A stretch of 6,809 nt of DNA from Candidatus Thalassarchaeaceae archaeon. GTDB lineage: Archaea > Thermoplasmatota > Poseidoniia > Poseidoniales > Thalassarchaeaceae. The stretch is from assembly GCA_030747475.1 (NCBI GenBank), contig JASLKO010000202.1, forward strand, positions 1 through 6,809, in the 5' to 3' direction. The notes beneath the pieces are model-generated. The model ran no database searches. It had not been told where the DNA came from and saw only the letters and a list, made by a program, of their open reading frames with translations. Below, one piece after another: positions 1-5,824 of this stretch. Every line of letters starts with the position of its first letter. Within the stretch, counting starts at the first letter, position 1. The position numbers and the translations under genes were made by a program.

Positions 1-1
1 G

Positions 2-844
2 GTATACATTATCCATGGGATGCAAGATTGGAACGTTGACCCACATATGGCATTCCCAACGCATCAAATTGCAATCGACAATGGTTTCGAAGTGAAGGGA
101 TTGTATGGTCAATGGACCCATGATTATCCCGATCGACTAAGTGGTCATGAAGGTGGAATTGGGTTCCCTTGGTCACTGCGTTGGGACTGGGCTGATGATT
201 TACTTGAATGGTTTGATTTCTATCTGCGAGACATTGGACCACAACCTCGACTGATTGCTGAAATTCAGGATGATTTGGGTGGTTGGAGAGTTGAAGACAC
301 TTATCCTCCATTGGATACAGAATGGAATGTCACCACCCTCGATCAATGTGAAATTGTTTCAGGGGGGGCAACCGTCACTTCAGCGAGTCAAACCGTGCTT
401 GATTGTGGAACCATGGAAGAAGATTTCAGAATTGTTGGGATGCCAACACTGCACATGGGTGCACGAATCTCAGCGTTTCCTCCAGCCACCAGTGGACACC
501 TCTTCATCGAGATGCAACGAGGTAGTGATGGGTCGCATCTAGGTCATGCTGTAATGGATTTGAGATTTGCCGATGGGGGCAAAGATGGTCGCGTGCTGGC
601 TCCTGGTGAAACTGTTCTTGCACAAATGGAATTCTTTGCCATGGATGTTGTCGTTGAAGCCGGAGACAATTTGATCTTGGTGATTACTCAAACAGGTGAT
701 GATTACGTACCAAGTGCAGTGAGTACTGCTCCAGTGACCATTTTCCTCGATGACAGAAGTACGCTTTCACTCTCTACTGTTACCCGTACATGTGATGATT
801 TGTTCTTGCCACCCATGCAAGAACAATACGAACAGTGTCTATGA
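2..844 (+). CDS. CocE/NonD (X-Pro dipeptidyl-peptidase, S15-like) family hydrolase, 3' part
   Basis: The reading frame is already open at the left edge, so the N-terminus and the nucleophile serine are missing. What remains (about 280 residues) starts at the end of the alpha/beta-hydrolase domain. The motif IHGMQDWNV carries the likely catalytic Asp (codon 26-28), and GQWTHDYP carries the likely catalytic His (codon 119-121), matching the Asp and the GPWSH-type His of the family. A tryptophan-rich linker follows, then a PepX_C jelly-roll domain with FRIVGMPTLHM, MDLRFADGG, LAPGE and VVEAGDNLILVI stretches and a final STLSLSTV. The family hydrolyses peptide, ester or amide bonds; the substrate cannot be told from the sequence. 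Counting from the Met codon at 20-22, cysteines 110/129 and 258/273 are spaced as two possible disulfides, hinting at export, but no signal peptide is in view. The stop overlaps the stop of the convergent DUF2071 gene. Confidence 0.88.
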   Translation, partial: VYIIHGMQDWNVDPHMAFPTHQIAIDNGFEVKGLYGQWTHDYPDRLSGHEGGIGFPWSLRWDWADDLLEWFDFYLRDIGPQPRLIAEIQDDLGGWRVEDTYPPLDTEWNVTTLDQCEIVSGGATVTSASQTVLDCGTMEEDFRIVGMPTLHMGARISAFPPATSGHLFIEMQRGSDGSHLGHAVMDLRFADGGKDGRVLAPGETVLAQMEFFAMDVVVEAGDNLILVITQTGDDYVPSAVSTAPVTIFLDDRSTLSLSTVTRTCDDLFLPPMQEQYEQCL

Positions 845-1543
845 TGTAAATCGGTCAGCGCGGAAAATTCGCGTGCTTACCCCTGGTGTAATGTGGCAAA
901 AGTCTGGAGTGGTTGGATCGATTTCCAAATCCAATCCGCATGCCAATTCTGATGTGATTGTATTCTCTTGAATTGAACAGGATGCTGTGGCGAATTGCCA
1001 AGGTGTGTGTTCGACATCCACGACATGGATTTGGCCGCGATGCGAAGACACCAAACAATATCTCTCAAACAGAAATTCCTCAATTGTAGATTCGGCTGCA
1101 GTGGTATATTCAGATTCTCGCTTAACTTTAACATCCAATGTTGATGTGGTACGATTCGATTGGAAGTGCTGTGATTGTGAGTCATATTTGATCTTCTGTG
1201 AACTCCTGTAATAGGGCAGACTGTACCAATTGCATCCAATGTACACCGCGCTTCTTGATGGTGTATCCAATGACAAAAACCAGACGCCAGCTTTCCCATT
1301 TACAGTTACATATGTCCGTAAATTTAGTTCGGGGAAATTAGACACAAATGGCAACCATGGCAAAAATCGAGGGCGTATTTTTGACATACGGAAAGGGACT
1401 ACTGTGACCCATGCTTCTCCATCAAATCGATCTAACTCTACACCTGATGGCAATTGCGATTCCAATCGGGTAGTGGCATCTTCAGGTAGTCGCCAATGCA
1501 ACATCGACAAGTCGACCCAGTCCTGTCGCATCACCCAACCCAT
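839..1543 (-). CDS. DUF2071 (YqjF-like) family protein
   Basis: This 234-residue protein matches the DUF2071/YqjF family along its whole length. The N-terminal MRQDWVDLSMLHW resembles the family start (MRQ-W-x-x-L-x-x-x-HW). The centre has FDGEAWVTVVPFRMS (40-54) and the hallmark FPELNLRTYV (70-79), followed by GVWFLSLD. The C-terminal third has EEFLFERYCL (155-164), then HRGQIHVVDVEHTPW and IQENT. The family is related to the acetoacetate decarboxylase fold; its biochemical role is unknown and I do not assign one. No signal peptide or membrane helix is seen, so it is probably cytosolic. I chose the ATG at 1541-1543 because family homology begins there. The frame stays open to 1672, but that extension has no family similarity and would run into the divergent GST-fold gene. 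No Shine-Dalgarno is visible. Confidence 0.85.
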   Translation of the reverse strand: MGWVMRQDWVDLSMLHWRLPEDATTRLESQLPSGVELDRFDGEAWVTVVPFRMSKIRPRFLPWLPFVSNFPELNLRTYVTVNGKAGVWFLSLDTPSRSAVYIGCNWYSLPYYRSSQKIKYDSQSQHFQSNRTTSTLDVKVKRESEYTTAAESTIEEFLFERYCLVSSHRGQIHVVDVEHTPWQFATASCSIQENTITSELACGLDLEIDPTTPDFCHITPGVSTRIFRADRFTS

Positions 1544-1631
1544 GGTTTTTGTTGGAACGGTCAAGCGCTTAATGATGGTTGGAACAGTTGCGGGAGATAC
1601 ATTCAGAAATGGTGGTGTAAGGGACCGTAGT
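1544..1631. promoter_or_regulatory. Divergent control region between the DUF2071 and GST-fold genes
   Basis: These 88 bases separate two divergent start codons and must hold both promoters if the starts are right. The 8-base direct repeat GTTGGAAC lies at 1551-1558 and 1578-1585, flanking a perfect 8-base palindrome AAGCGCTT at 1563-1570. Weak archaeal TATA-like stretches are GATACATTC at 1596-1604 (about 30 bases before the + start) and, on the minus strand, an ATTAAG-containing stretch near 1566-1574 (about 27 bases before the - start). Neither is a good consensus. Their spacing would fit near-leaderless transcripts. Assigning these as promoters or operator is inference. Confidence 0.3.
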
Positions 1632-2342
1632 ATGGGACAAAACGGAGCGGGTGTATTACCTCGTTTGCACATGTTGCATACCTGTCCATTTTGTTGGAAA
1701 ATACGCAGTCTAGCAGAACATCTTGATATCGAGCATGAGCGGATTCAAGTCAATGCAATGAAGACAAAAAAGGAACTCAAATTTGCCGGCGATTGGGGAA
1801 AGGTCCCAGTTTGGACCGAAGCTGATGGGGAAGTTGTGGTAGACTCCACGCCCATTATGAAACATATTGATTCCAAATACAATGAAGGCAAGTTGTGGTC
1901 TAGTGATGACGAACAAAGGCGTGATGAATGGATGGAATGGGTCGATACCAAACTGTCCAAGGCTACGATTCCAATTCTATATGGTGGGTTTTTTTCCGCA
2001 CTCAAAACAACGAGGAGAGTTTCTCAATTGGAAACCTTTGGATTCTTTTCCAAACGAATCTATGCATGGGCGGGGTTCCCAATCATGTGGGGCTTCATTG
2101 CCCGTAGCCGTGTTAAGAAAGATGGGAGAAAACCAAAACAATTGTGGCATGATTTGCTGACTGAATTTACAAATGAATTCGGCGGAAATGCATTCTTTGG
2201 GGGAAGCGAGCCCGATTTGGTTGATTTTGCTGCGTTTGGATACATGCGTTCAATATCTCCATTTCCACAATTTTCACAACTCGAAGATCATGCAAGTGGC
2301 ATGGCGTGGTATCGACGTGTAGAAGCAACACTCAACGTGTAA
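1632..2342 (+). CDS. GST-fold thioredoxin-like protein related to prostaglandin E synthase 2 (PTGES2)
   Basis: The 236-residue protein has an N-terminal glutaredoxin/GST-like domain (about 9-85) and an all-helical GST C-terminal domain (about 92-234). HTCPFCWKIR gives the CPFC active site at 18-21, the same motif as in mammalian microsomal PGES-2. KVP at 57-59 supplies the cis-proline and DST at 71-73 the usual glutathione-contact position. The C-terminal domain repeats the PTGES2 pattern: DEWMEWVD, a long insertion with a KTTRR basic patch and a hydrophobic stretch, FFGGSEPDLVDFAAFGYMRS, and a closing WYRRVE. A thiol-dependent redox or isomerase role is plausible, but the substrate is unknown and prostaglandin chemistry should not be assumed. 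The start at 1632 keeps the first beta strand; the ATG at 1671 would remove it, and upstream in-frame codons overlap the divergent gene. Confidence 0.82.
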   Translation: MGQNGAGVLPRLHMLHTCPFCWKIRSLAEHLDIEHERIQVNAMKTKKELKFAGDWGKVPVWTEADGEVVVDSTPIMKHIDSKYNEGKLWSSDDEQRRDEWMEWVDTKLSKATIPILYGGFFSALKTTRRVSQLETFGFFSKRIYAWAGFPIMWGFIARSRVKKDGRKPKQLWHDLLTEFTNEFGGNAFFGGSEPDLVDFAAFGYMRSISPFPQFSQLEDHASGMAWYRRVEATLNV

Positions 2343-2557
2343 TCGTGGCTTCAATTAATGGTGAGAACACCAATGAAGACGAAGCGGAGTGACGAGCCGC
2401 GTTGTCTGTGAAGCAAATTTTTGGAGGATTGCCGGTGTTCTCTACCAGTTGAAAATTGTCAATTTAGCCTATAATCAAAACCCCGAAACGTGTAATCATA
2501 TTCCGGATTATTGCGGTAAGTCGGAAACTTCGGACTCAAATTGCCAAAATACGGAAA
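2343..2557. other. Gene-free convergent gap of 215 bases
   Basis: This stretch lies between the stop of the GST-fold gene and the stop of the membrane protein gene. I see no tRNA, no convincing small gene and no repeat. A run of five T at 2418-2422 could end + strand transcription in the archaeal manner, and A-runs near 2450-2480 give short T-runs on the minus strand; these are weak signals. The 60-codon frame opening with GTG at 2389 reads without domain-like character. Confidence 0.4.
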
Positions 2558-3412
2558 TTATTCTCGCTTAATCAGCGATAATGTGATTAAGAATGCGAAC
2601 AACCCTAAGCAACAAGAAACATAGAAATGACCCATTGAAAAGAATCCTGTGATAGTCGCAATTCGAATAAGGCCAGTACTCTTGGTTCGTATCCCGATGC
2701 CTGCAAGTAGAATCGTAATGAGGCTTAAACCGATGAAACCCGCACCGAACATGTCGTACAAAGCTGCGGCAGTTTCATCGTAAAGTTGGGTTTCATTCTC
2801 TCGTTGTGATTCACTAATGTCAATCCAATGACGACCTGATGAAAGTTCAGACCCGTTGTGGAAATCTGATTCAGATGGCCATTCAAAGACGATGCGTGTG
2901 AACCCAATGGGCTCGAAGGCCGCAGGAGCGTTGAGTAAAACGAGATTGGTGTACATGTCACCGTCCGGTGAACCAATGTCGATAATCACTTGACCTGGGT
3001 CAAGTGGAGTCAATCGAAAACTGCCATCTTCTGATGTGGTCGCGTAGACATTTTGTCGGTCAATGAGATGTGCTTCAAAAGAATAATTCGCAAGCGGATT
3101 GCCATCCTGATCTTTCAAAATTCCATCCAATATTGCTGATTCACTCGGTGCACCGTACGATTGTGCATAGATGAGCTCGCGATGCGTGTACACGCCCGAC
3201 GTTCCATCCAAGTAATCCATGCCAACATAAAACCCAGCAGATGCGGCTAGAAATGAAAGGAAGGCAGCAAGGACTGCTAATCGATTGAGGGGTAATTCAC
3301 TTGGAACTACTAGCTTTGCACTAGAATTCTCAAAAACGGCTGGCTCCGCTTGTGGGAGTCCCTTCAATACCGGCTCCTCGTCCACAGTTGTTGGGAATTC
3401 ACAGTCACTCAA
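2558..3412 (-). CDS. Membrane protein with extracytoplasmic carboxypeptidase-regulatory-like domain
   Basis: I do not recognise a named family. The 284-residue product has a polar N-terminal tail (1-40), a first hydrophobic helix at about 43-66, and a soluble region at about 67-215. Within it, LDGILKDQDGNPLANYSFEA through TTSEDGSFRLTPLDPGQVIIDI (about 95-147) has the pattern of a carboxypeptidase-regulatory-like (transthyretin-like) beta-sandwich: GxVxDxxGxPL, TxxDGxF, then a PG turn. A second helix lies at about 221-241 and a third within about 252-280, followed by a basic end (KRE). The soluble domain is probably outside the membrane, but the topology is inferred. The start is TTG at 3410-3412, sharing TTGA with the mutY stop, which suggests translational coupling. 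No ATG occurs before the first helix. No link in function to MutY is evident. Confidence 0.7.
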   Translation of the reverse strand: MSDCEFPTTVDEEPVLKGLPQAEPAVFENSSAKLVVPSELPLNRLAVLAAFLSFLAASAGFYVGMDYLDGTSGVYTHRELIYAQSYGAPSESAILDGILKDQDGNPLANYSFEAHLIDRQNVYATTSEDGSFRLTPLDPGQVIIDIGSPDGDMYTNLVLLNAPAAFEPIGFTRIVFEWPSESDFHNGSELSSGRHWIDISESQRENETQLYDETAAALYDMFGAGFIGLSLITILLAGIGIRTKSTGLIRIATITGFFSMGHFYVSCCLGLFAFLITLSLIKRE

Positions 3413-4368
3413 GGTTCTTCGCCTAGATATCCCATGTATAACGCCAGCACTTTGCGATCTAAAGTCGCCAATGGAACTGATTCTGGATCACGGAGGATTT
3501 CGTTTTCCAATGGTGGTGAAATATACACCGTGATGTTCAAGCGTTTATGTGTAAAGTCATGGCGTATTTCACCGATTTTGATCGAGCTTCTGCCATGTAG
3601 TAATTGTTCTATTTGACTGTCACCTTCAGCGTAAGGGATGCCCCATAAGCCGCCAAGTGTTCGACCTTCTCGAATACTCAACAAGACCTTTTTTCCATCA
3701 CCAATCACAAGAACAGCGGCGGAAATTTTAGTTTGTTTTTTTGTACGGCTTTTCGGCCATTGTGTTGGATTACCGGATGCATGTGCCAAGCAATCCTTAT
3801 CCAATGGACATACAGTACAATTTGGATTCTTAGGTGTACATAATTGTGAACCCAATTCCATCATCGACTGATTCCAATCCCCTGGGCGATTATGGTTGAG
3901 CAATGAGGTTGCATGTTCTTGAAGTTGTGAATCTGATAAATCTTGGGCATTCAATCGAGAAATGACTCGGCGGACGTTGCCATCGACACAAGCCACTGGT
4001 TGTTCAAATGCAATCGAGGCGATTGCTGCAGCGGTATATGGACCGATTCCTGGCAATTTGAGCAACTCCGAATATGTTTCAGGAAGTGGATCTCCATCCA
4101 ATTCTAGAGCCAATTTGTAGAGGTTTCTCGCACGGGCGTAGTAACCACAACCTTGCCACAAATGGAGGAGGTTTTCTTCAGTATCATTTGCCAATGCAGA
4201 GGGCGTGGGGTATGCCGAGCGTATCTTTTCCCAATAGGGGATTCCAGTTTCCATTCGGGTTTGTTGAAGGATAATTTCTGCGAGCAATGATTCCCATGGG
4301 GTGACTTTGGTTACTCGCCAGGGAAGGGGTCGCGCGTTTTGATCAAACCAATCTAACAGGGCCCGCAT
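3409..4368 (-). CDS. mutY: A/G-specific adenine DNA glycosylase MutY
   Basis: MutY removes adenine mispaired with 8-oxoguanine, preventing G:C to T:A mutation. From the chosen start the protein has 319 residues, near the usual length of about 350. LLAEIILQQTR contains the catalytic Glu (E31), LPGIGPYTA is the helix-hairpin-helix (about 105-113), and VDGNVRRV holds the catalytic Asp (D129). Cysteines 177, 184, 187 and 193 form the C-x6-C-x2-C-x5-C iron-sulfur cluster motif. A NUDIX-like C-terminal domain follows, with GRTLGGLWGIPYAEG and HDFTHKRL, the latter matching the F-[ST]-H loop that senses 8-oxoguanine. The ATG at 4366-4368 lies just before ALLDWFDQ, where MutY proteins begin. The frame extends to an ATG at 4420-4422, adding 18 unconserved residues made mostly of inverted-repeat sequence. 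The downstream membrane protein gene overlaps its stop by four bases. Confidence 0.95.
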   Translation of the reverse strand: MRALLDWFDQNARPLPWRVTKVTPWESLLAEIILQQTRMETGIPYWEKIRSAYPTPSALANDTEENLLHLWQGCGYYARARNLYKLALELDGDPLPETYSELLKLPGIGPYTAAAIASIAFEQPVACVDGNVRRVISRLNAQDLSDSQLQEHATSLLNHNRPGDWNQSMMELGSQLCTPKNPNCTVCPLDKDCLAHASGNPTQWPKSRTKKQTKISAAVLVIGDGKKVLLSIREGRTLGGLWGIPYAEGDSQIEQLLHGRSSIKIGEIRHDFTHKRLNITVYISPPLENEILRDPESVPLATLDRKVLALYMGYLGEEP

Positions 4369-4387
4369 TGTCGAGCCCACAATGCGG
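4363..4387. repeat. Perfect 9-base inverted repeat across the mutY start
   Basis: The arms CCGCATTGT (4363-4371) and ACAATGCGG (4379-4387) are exact reverse complements around a 7-base spacer. The left arm contains the likely mutY start codon (4366-4368). It could be a regulator site in the DNA or, if the transcript starts upstream, a hairpin hiding the start codon. If mutY begins at 4422 instead, the repeat is coding. Confidence 0.6.
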
Positions 4388-4391
4388 TAGA

Positions 4392-4421
4392 TGATGGCGA
4401 TTGCGACCGATGCCGCCATCA
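4392..4421. repeat. 8-base inverted repeat in the mutY-pcc1 divergent gap
   Basis: TGATGGCG (4392-4399) and CGCCATCA (4414-4421) are exact reverse complements around 14 bases. It lies four bases beyond the 9-base repeat and ends 22 bases before the pcc1 start. A further TGATGG occurs at 4423-4428. No clear TATA-like box is visible in the 75-base gap, so the two inverted repeats are its main structure. Confidence 0.45.
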
Positions 4422-4443
4422 ATGATGGCTCAATCCGAAGACC

Positions 4444-4683
4444 ATGGCAACCTGTGAAGCACGTTGGATTGGAGATGCCAATCGGGGTCTTGCTCTACTC
4501 TCGGCGATTCAGGCCGATGATGCAGAGATGTTCTCTGCTGAAATGTTCAAAAGAGGAGATGGAGAGGTTGAACTCGTTGTTACAGTAAGCGCCGAAAGTA
4601 TCACTTCACTGCAATCCACGATGGATGATTTGCTAGCATGCTTGGCTGCAGCGGAATCTGGATTAGATGCCATTCAGGATTGA
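4444..4683 (+). CDS. pcc1: KEOPS complex subunit Pcc1 family protein
   Basis: The small 79-residue protein has the length and pattern of archaeal Pcc1: an opening strand, a helix (ANRGLALLSAIQADDAE, about 12-28), a middle strand, GEVELVVTVSAES (40-52), and a final helix ITSLQSTMDDLLACLAAAESGL. The SLQSTMDDLLACL stretch corresponds to the SLRxTxDDxLxxL signature of the family. Pcc1 is the dimerising subunit of KEOPS, which with Kae1, Bud32 and Cgi121 installs N6-threonylcarbamoyl on adenosine 37 of tRNA; none of those partners is in this window. An in-frame stop at 4423-4425 leaves the ATG at 4444 as the natural start. There is no Shine-Dalgarno. Its last 10 bases overlap the 3' end of the convergent oxidoreductase gene. 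The call rests on pattern and size, since the family diverges strongly in sequence. Confidence 0.72.
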   Translation: MATCEARWIGDANRGLALLSAIQADDAEMFSAEMFKRGDGEVELVVTVSAESITSLQSTMDDLLACLAAAESGLDAIQD

Positions 4684-5732
4684 GCTGCTCTCTGCCCAAT
4701 GGAGAAAGCATTGTCCAAGTGGGCATGAAACATATCGTCATCGTAATCCTTCAGTGGTGCCTTTGGCAATCGTAAATTTTCCAATGTAAAGTCTTCTTCA
4801 ATGGATCCACGCCATCCTGAACATTGGGCGTCCAGTACGTCTTCAATTCGTTTGGCTGCACTATTCGGATCTCCAAATGCAATGCAATGAAGCAACGTTG
4901 CTTTCCCACGAAATTCTTCAGGGATGCGTTCGGGAGTGAGAGTTCCTAAATCAACCAATAATACACTGTTATCAGCATCCCACAACACCATGTGAGGACG
5001 GAGATATTTTCCTGAAAGTCCCAAATATCGTCCCACGAATTTCTCCTTTTTTCGAGATGAGGCTCGGATGACCACATCGACAGGAAGAATTCGACCCTTG
5101 CGTTTGATACCATCAATTTGTCCGGTTTGATTACGCCTAAATCCTGTCACTGGCCCATCGAGATGGAATGTCACATCGGATTGGTAGCAGGCCGTGATTA
5201 AACGTCCACTGACACCAATCCAACCATCAACGGTTACGATACCATGTCCTTTCCATGCCAAATTTGTAACCGCTTCTGAATTCGGTTTGGGATTCAAGTC
5301 CCAAAGCAATGAAAGAAGGGTTGCAGCATCTCTAATTGGTCCGTCAAGTTCCTCCAGATCTCCGGTTTTAGCAGATTGAACCATGGATAACCAATCTGAT
5401 GCAAAGTAACCTGTTGGGCGACGAAGAACTCCTTTGAATTCTGGAAGTGTGTATCGCTTTTTGTCTCTGATTGTGGCCATTCGATGCAAATGCATCCTTC
5501 GCTGGGGTATTGGAACTTTCATTCGGCGTAACAATTGGTCTAAATGCCCTTTTTTCCGCCAAAAAATCGGTGCTCTATCAAACAACCATTCCGCTTCGGG
5601 ATGAATTGGGGATGCTAATCCACCAAGTGGTTCTGATTTACCAAACAAAGCAACCTCTGCGCCATTACTGGTCGCTGCAAGTGAGGCAACTAGACCTGTC
5701 AGGCCATCACCCACAATGCCCACTCGGCGCAT
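4674..5732 (-). CDS. Short FAD-dependent oxidoreductase (amine-oxidase/phytoene-desaturase-like)
   Basis: The 352-residue protein opens with a Rossmann dinucleotide-binding motif, VGIVGDGLTGLVASLAA (GxGxxG at 8-13). EVALFGKSEPLGGLASPI (26-43) corresponds to the second strand and GG motif of the amine-oxidase superfamily. A substrate-domain-like middle follows, and HLDNAFSIGQRAA (338-350) resembles the closing FAD helix of these enzymes (A-x-x-SG-x-x-AA). The product and substrate are unknown. Two features are unusual: it is roughly 100 residues shorter than typical phytoene desaturase or protoporphyrinogen oxidase relatives, and the position that normally holds an acidic ribose-binding residue at the end of strand two appears to be Gly31. 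It could be a divergent flavoenzyme or a binding protein with reduced activity. The ATG at 5730-5732 directly precedes the Rossmann strand, so this start is secure. It is divergent from nadC. Confidence 0.8.
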   Translation of the reverse strand: MRRVGIVGDGLTGLVASLAATSNGAEVALFGKSEPLGGLASPIHPEAEWLFDRAPIFWRKKGHLDQLLRRMKVPIPQRRMHLHRMATIRDKKRYTLPEFKGVLRRPTGYFASDWLSMVQSAKTGDLEELDGPIRDAATLLSLLWDLNPKPNSEAVTNLAWKGHGIVTVDGWIGVSGRLITACYQSDVTFHLDGPVTGFRRNQTGQIDGIKRKGRILPVDVVIRASSRKKEKFVGRYLGLSGKYLRPHMVLWDADNSVLLVDLGTLTPERIPEEFRGKATLLHCIAFGDPNSAAKRIEDVLDAQCSGWRGSIEEDFTLENLRLPKAPLKDYDDDMFHAHLDNAFSIGQRAAQS

Positions 5733-5744
5733 GATTCAAGCGAA

Positions 5745-5750
5745 GAGGTG
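5745..5750 (+). promoter_or_regulatory. Shine-Dalgarno-like GAGGTG before the ATG at 5758
   Basis: GAGGTG complements the anti-Shine-Dalgarno sequence and sits seven bases before an ATG. Other starts in this window show no comparable site, which makes it stand out. The surrounding G-run could also make it a chance match. Confidence 0.4.
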
Positions 5751-5757
5751 GGGGGTC

Positions 5758-5787
5758 ATGAAGGCGGCGAAAGGTGGAATCTGGTGA
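5758..5787 (+). CDS. Possible nine-codon leader ORF (MKAAKGGIW) upstream of nadC
   Basis: The ATG at 5758, well placed behind GAGGTG, opens nine codons that end in Trp and then TGA (5785-5787). It is in the same frame as nadC, whose open frame resumes at 5788. Three readings are possible: a real leader minicistron, the true nadC start interrupted by a nonsense change or base error, or chance. The stretch after the stop can fold into a hairpin (see the feature at 5794). No other annotated gene covers it. Confidence 0.3.
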   Translation: MKAAKGGIW

Positions 5788-5793
5788 TTTGGC

Positions 5794-5824
5794 CTCGCCG
5801 AGAGGGTGAAAACCCCCCTGCGAG
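5794..5824 (+). promoter_or_regulatory. Bulged GC-rich hairpin at the nadC 5' end
   Basis: CTCGC (5794-5798) pairs with GCGAG (5820-5824), and AGGG (5803-5806) pairs with CCCT (5816-5819), leaving a four-base bulge (5799-5802) and a nine-base loop. The candidate GTG start at 5806-5808 lies at the top of the inner stem. No T-run follows, so it does not look like a terminator; a role in controlling translation is inference. Confidence 0.35.

Noticed and set aside
1230..1631. Upstream extension of the GST-fold frame to an ATG at 1230
   Set aside because: It lies antisense to the well-supported DUF2071 gene and reads as unstructured shadow sequence; the GST fold begins after 1632.
1544..1672. 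Longer DUF2071 reading frame starting at 1672
   Set aside because: The added 43 residues show no family similarity, would remove the divergent control region and would overlap the start of the GST-fold gene.
2389..2571. 60-codon frame with a GTG start in the convergent gap
   Set aside because: It has no recognisable domain, hydrophobic segment or Shine-Dalgarno, and runs into the 3' end of the membrane protein gene.
2567..2591. Inverted repeat CTTAATC/GATTAAG as a terminator
   Set aside because: It lies within the last codons of the membrane protein gene, is AT-rich with an 11-base loop, and has no T-run after it.
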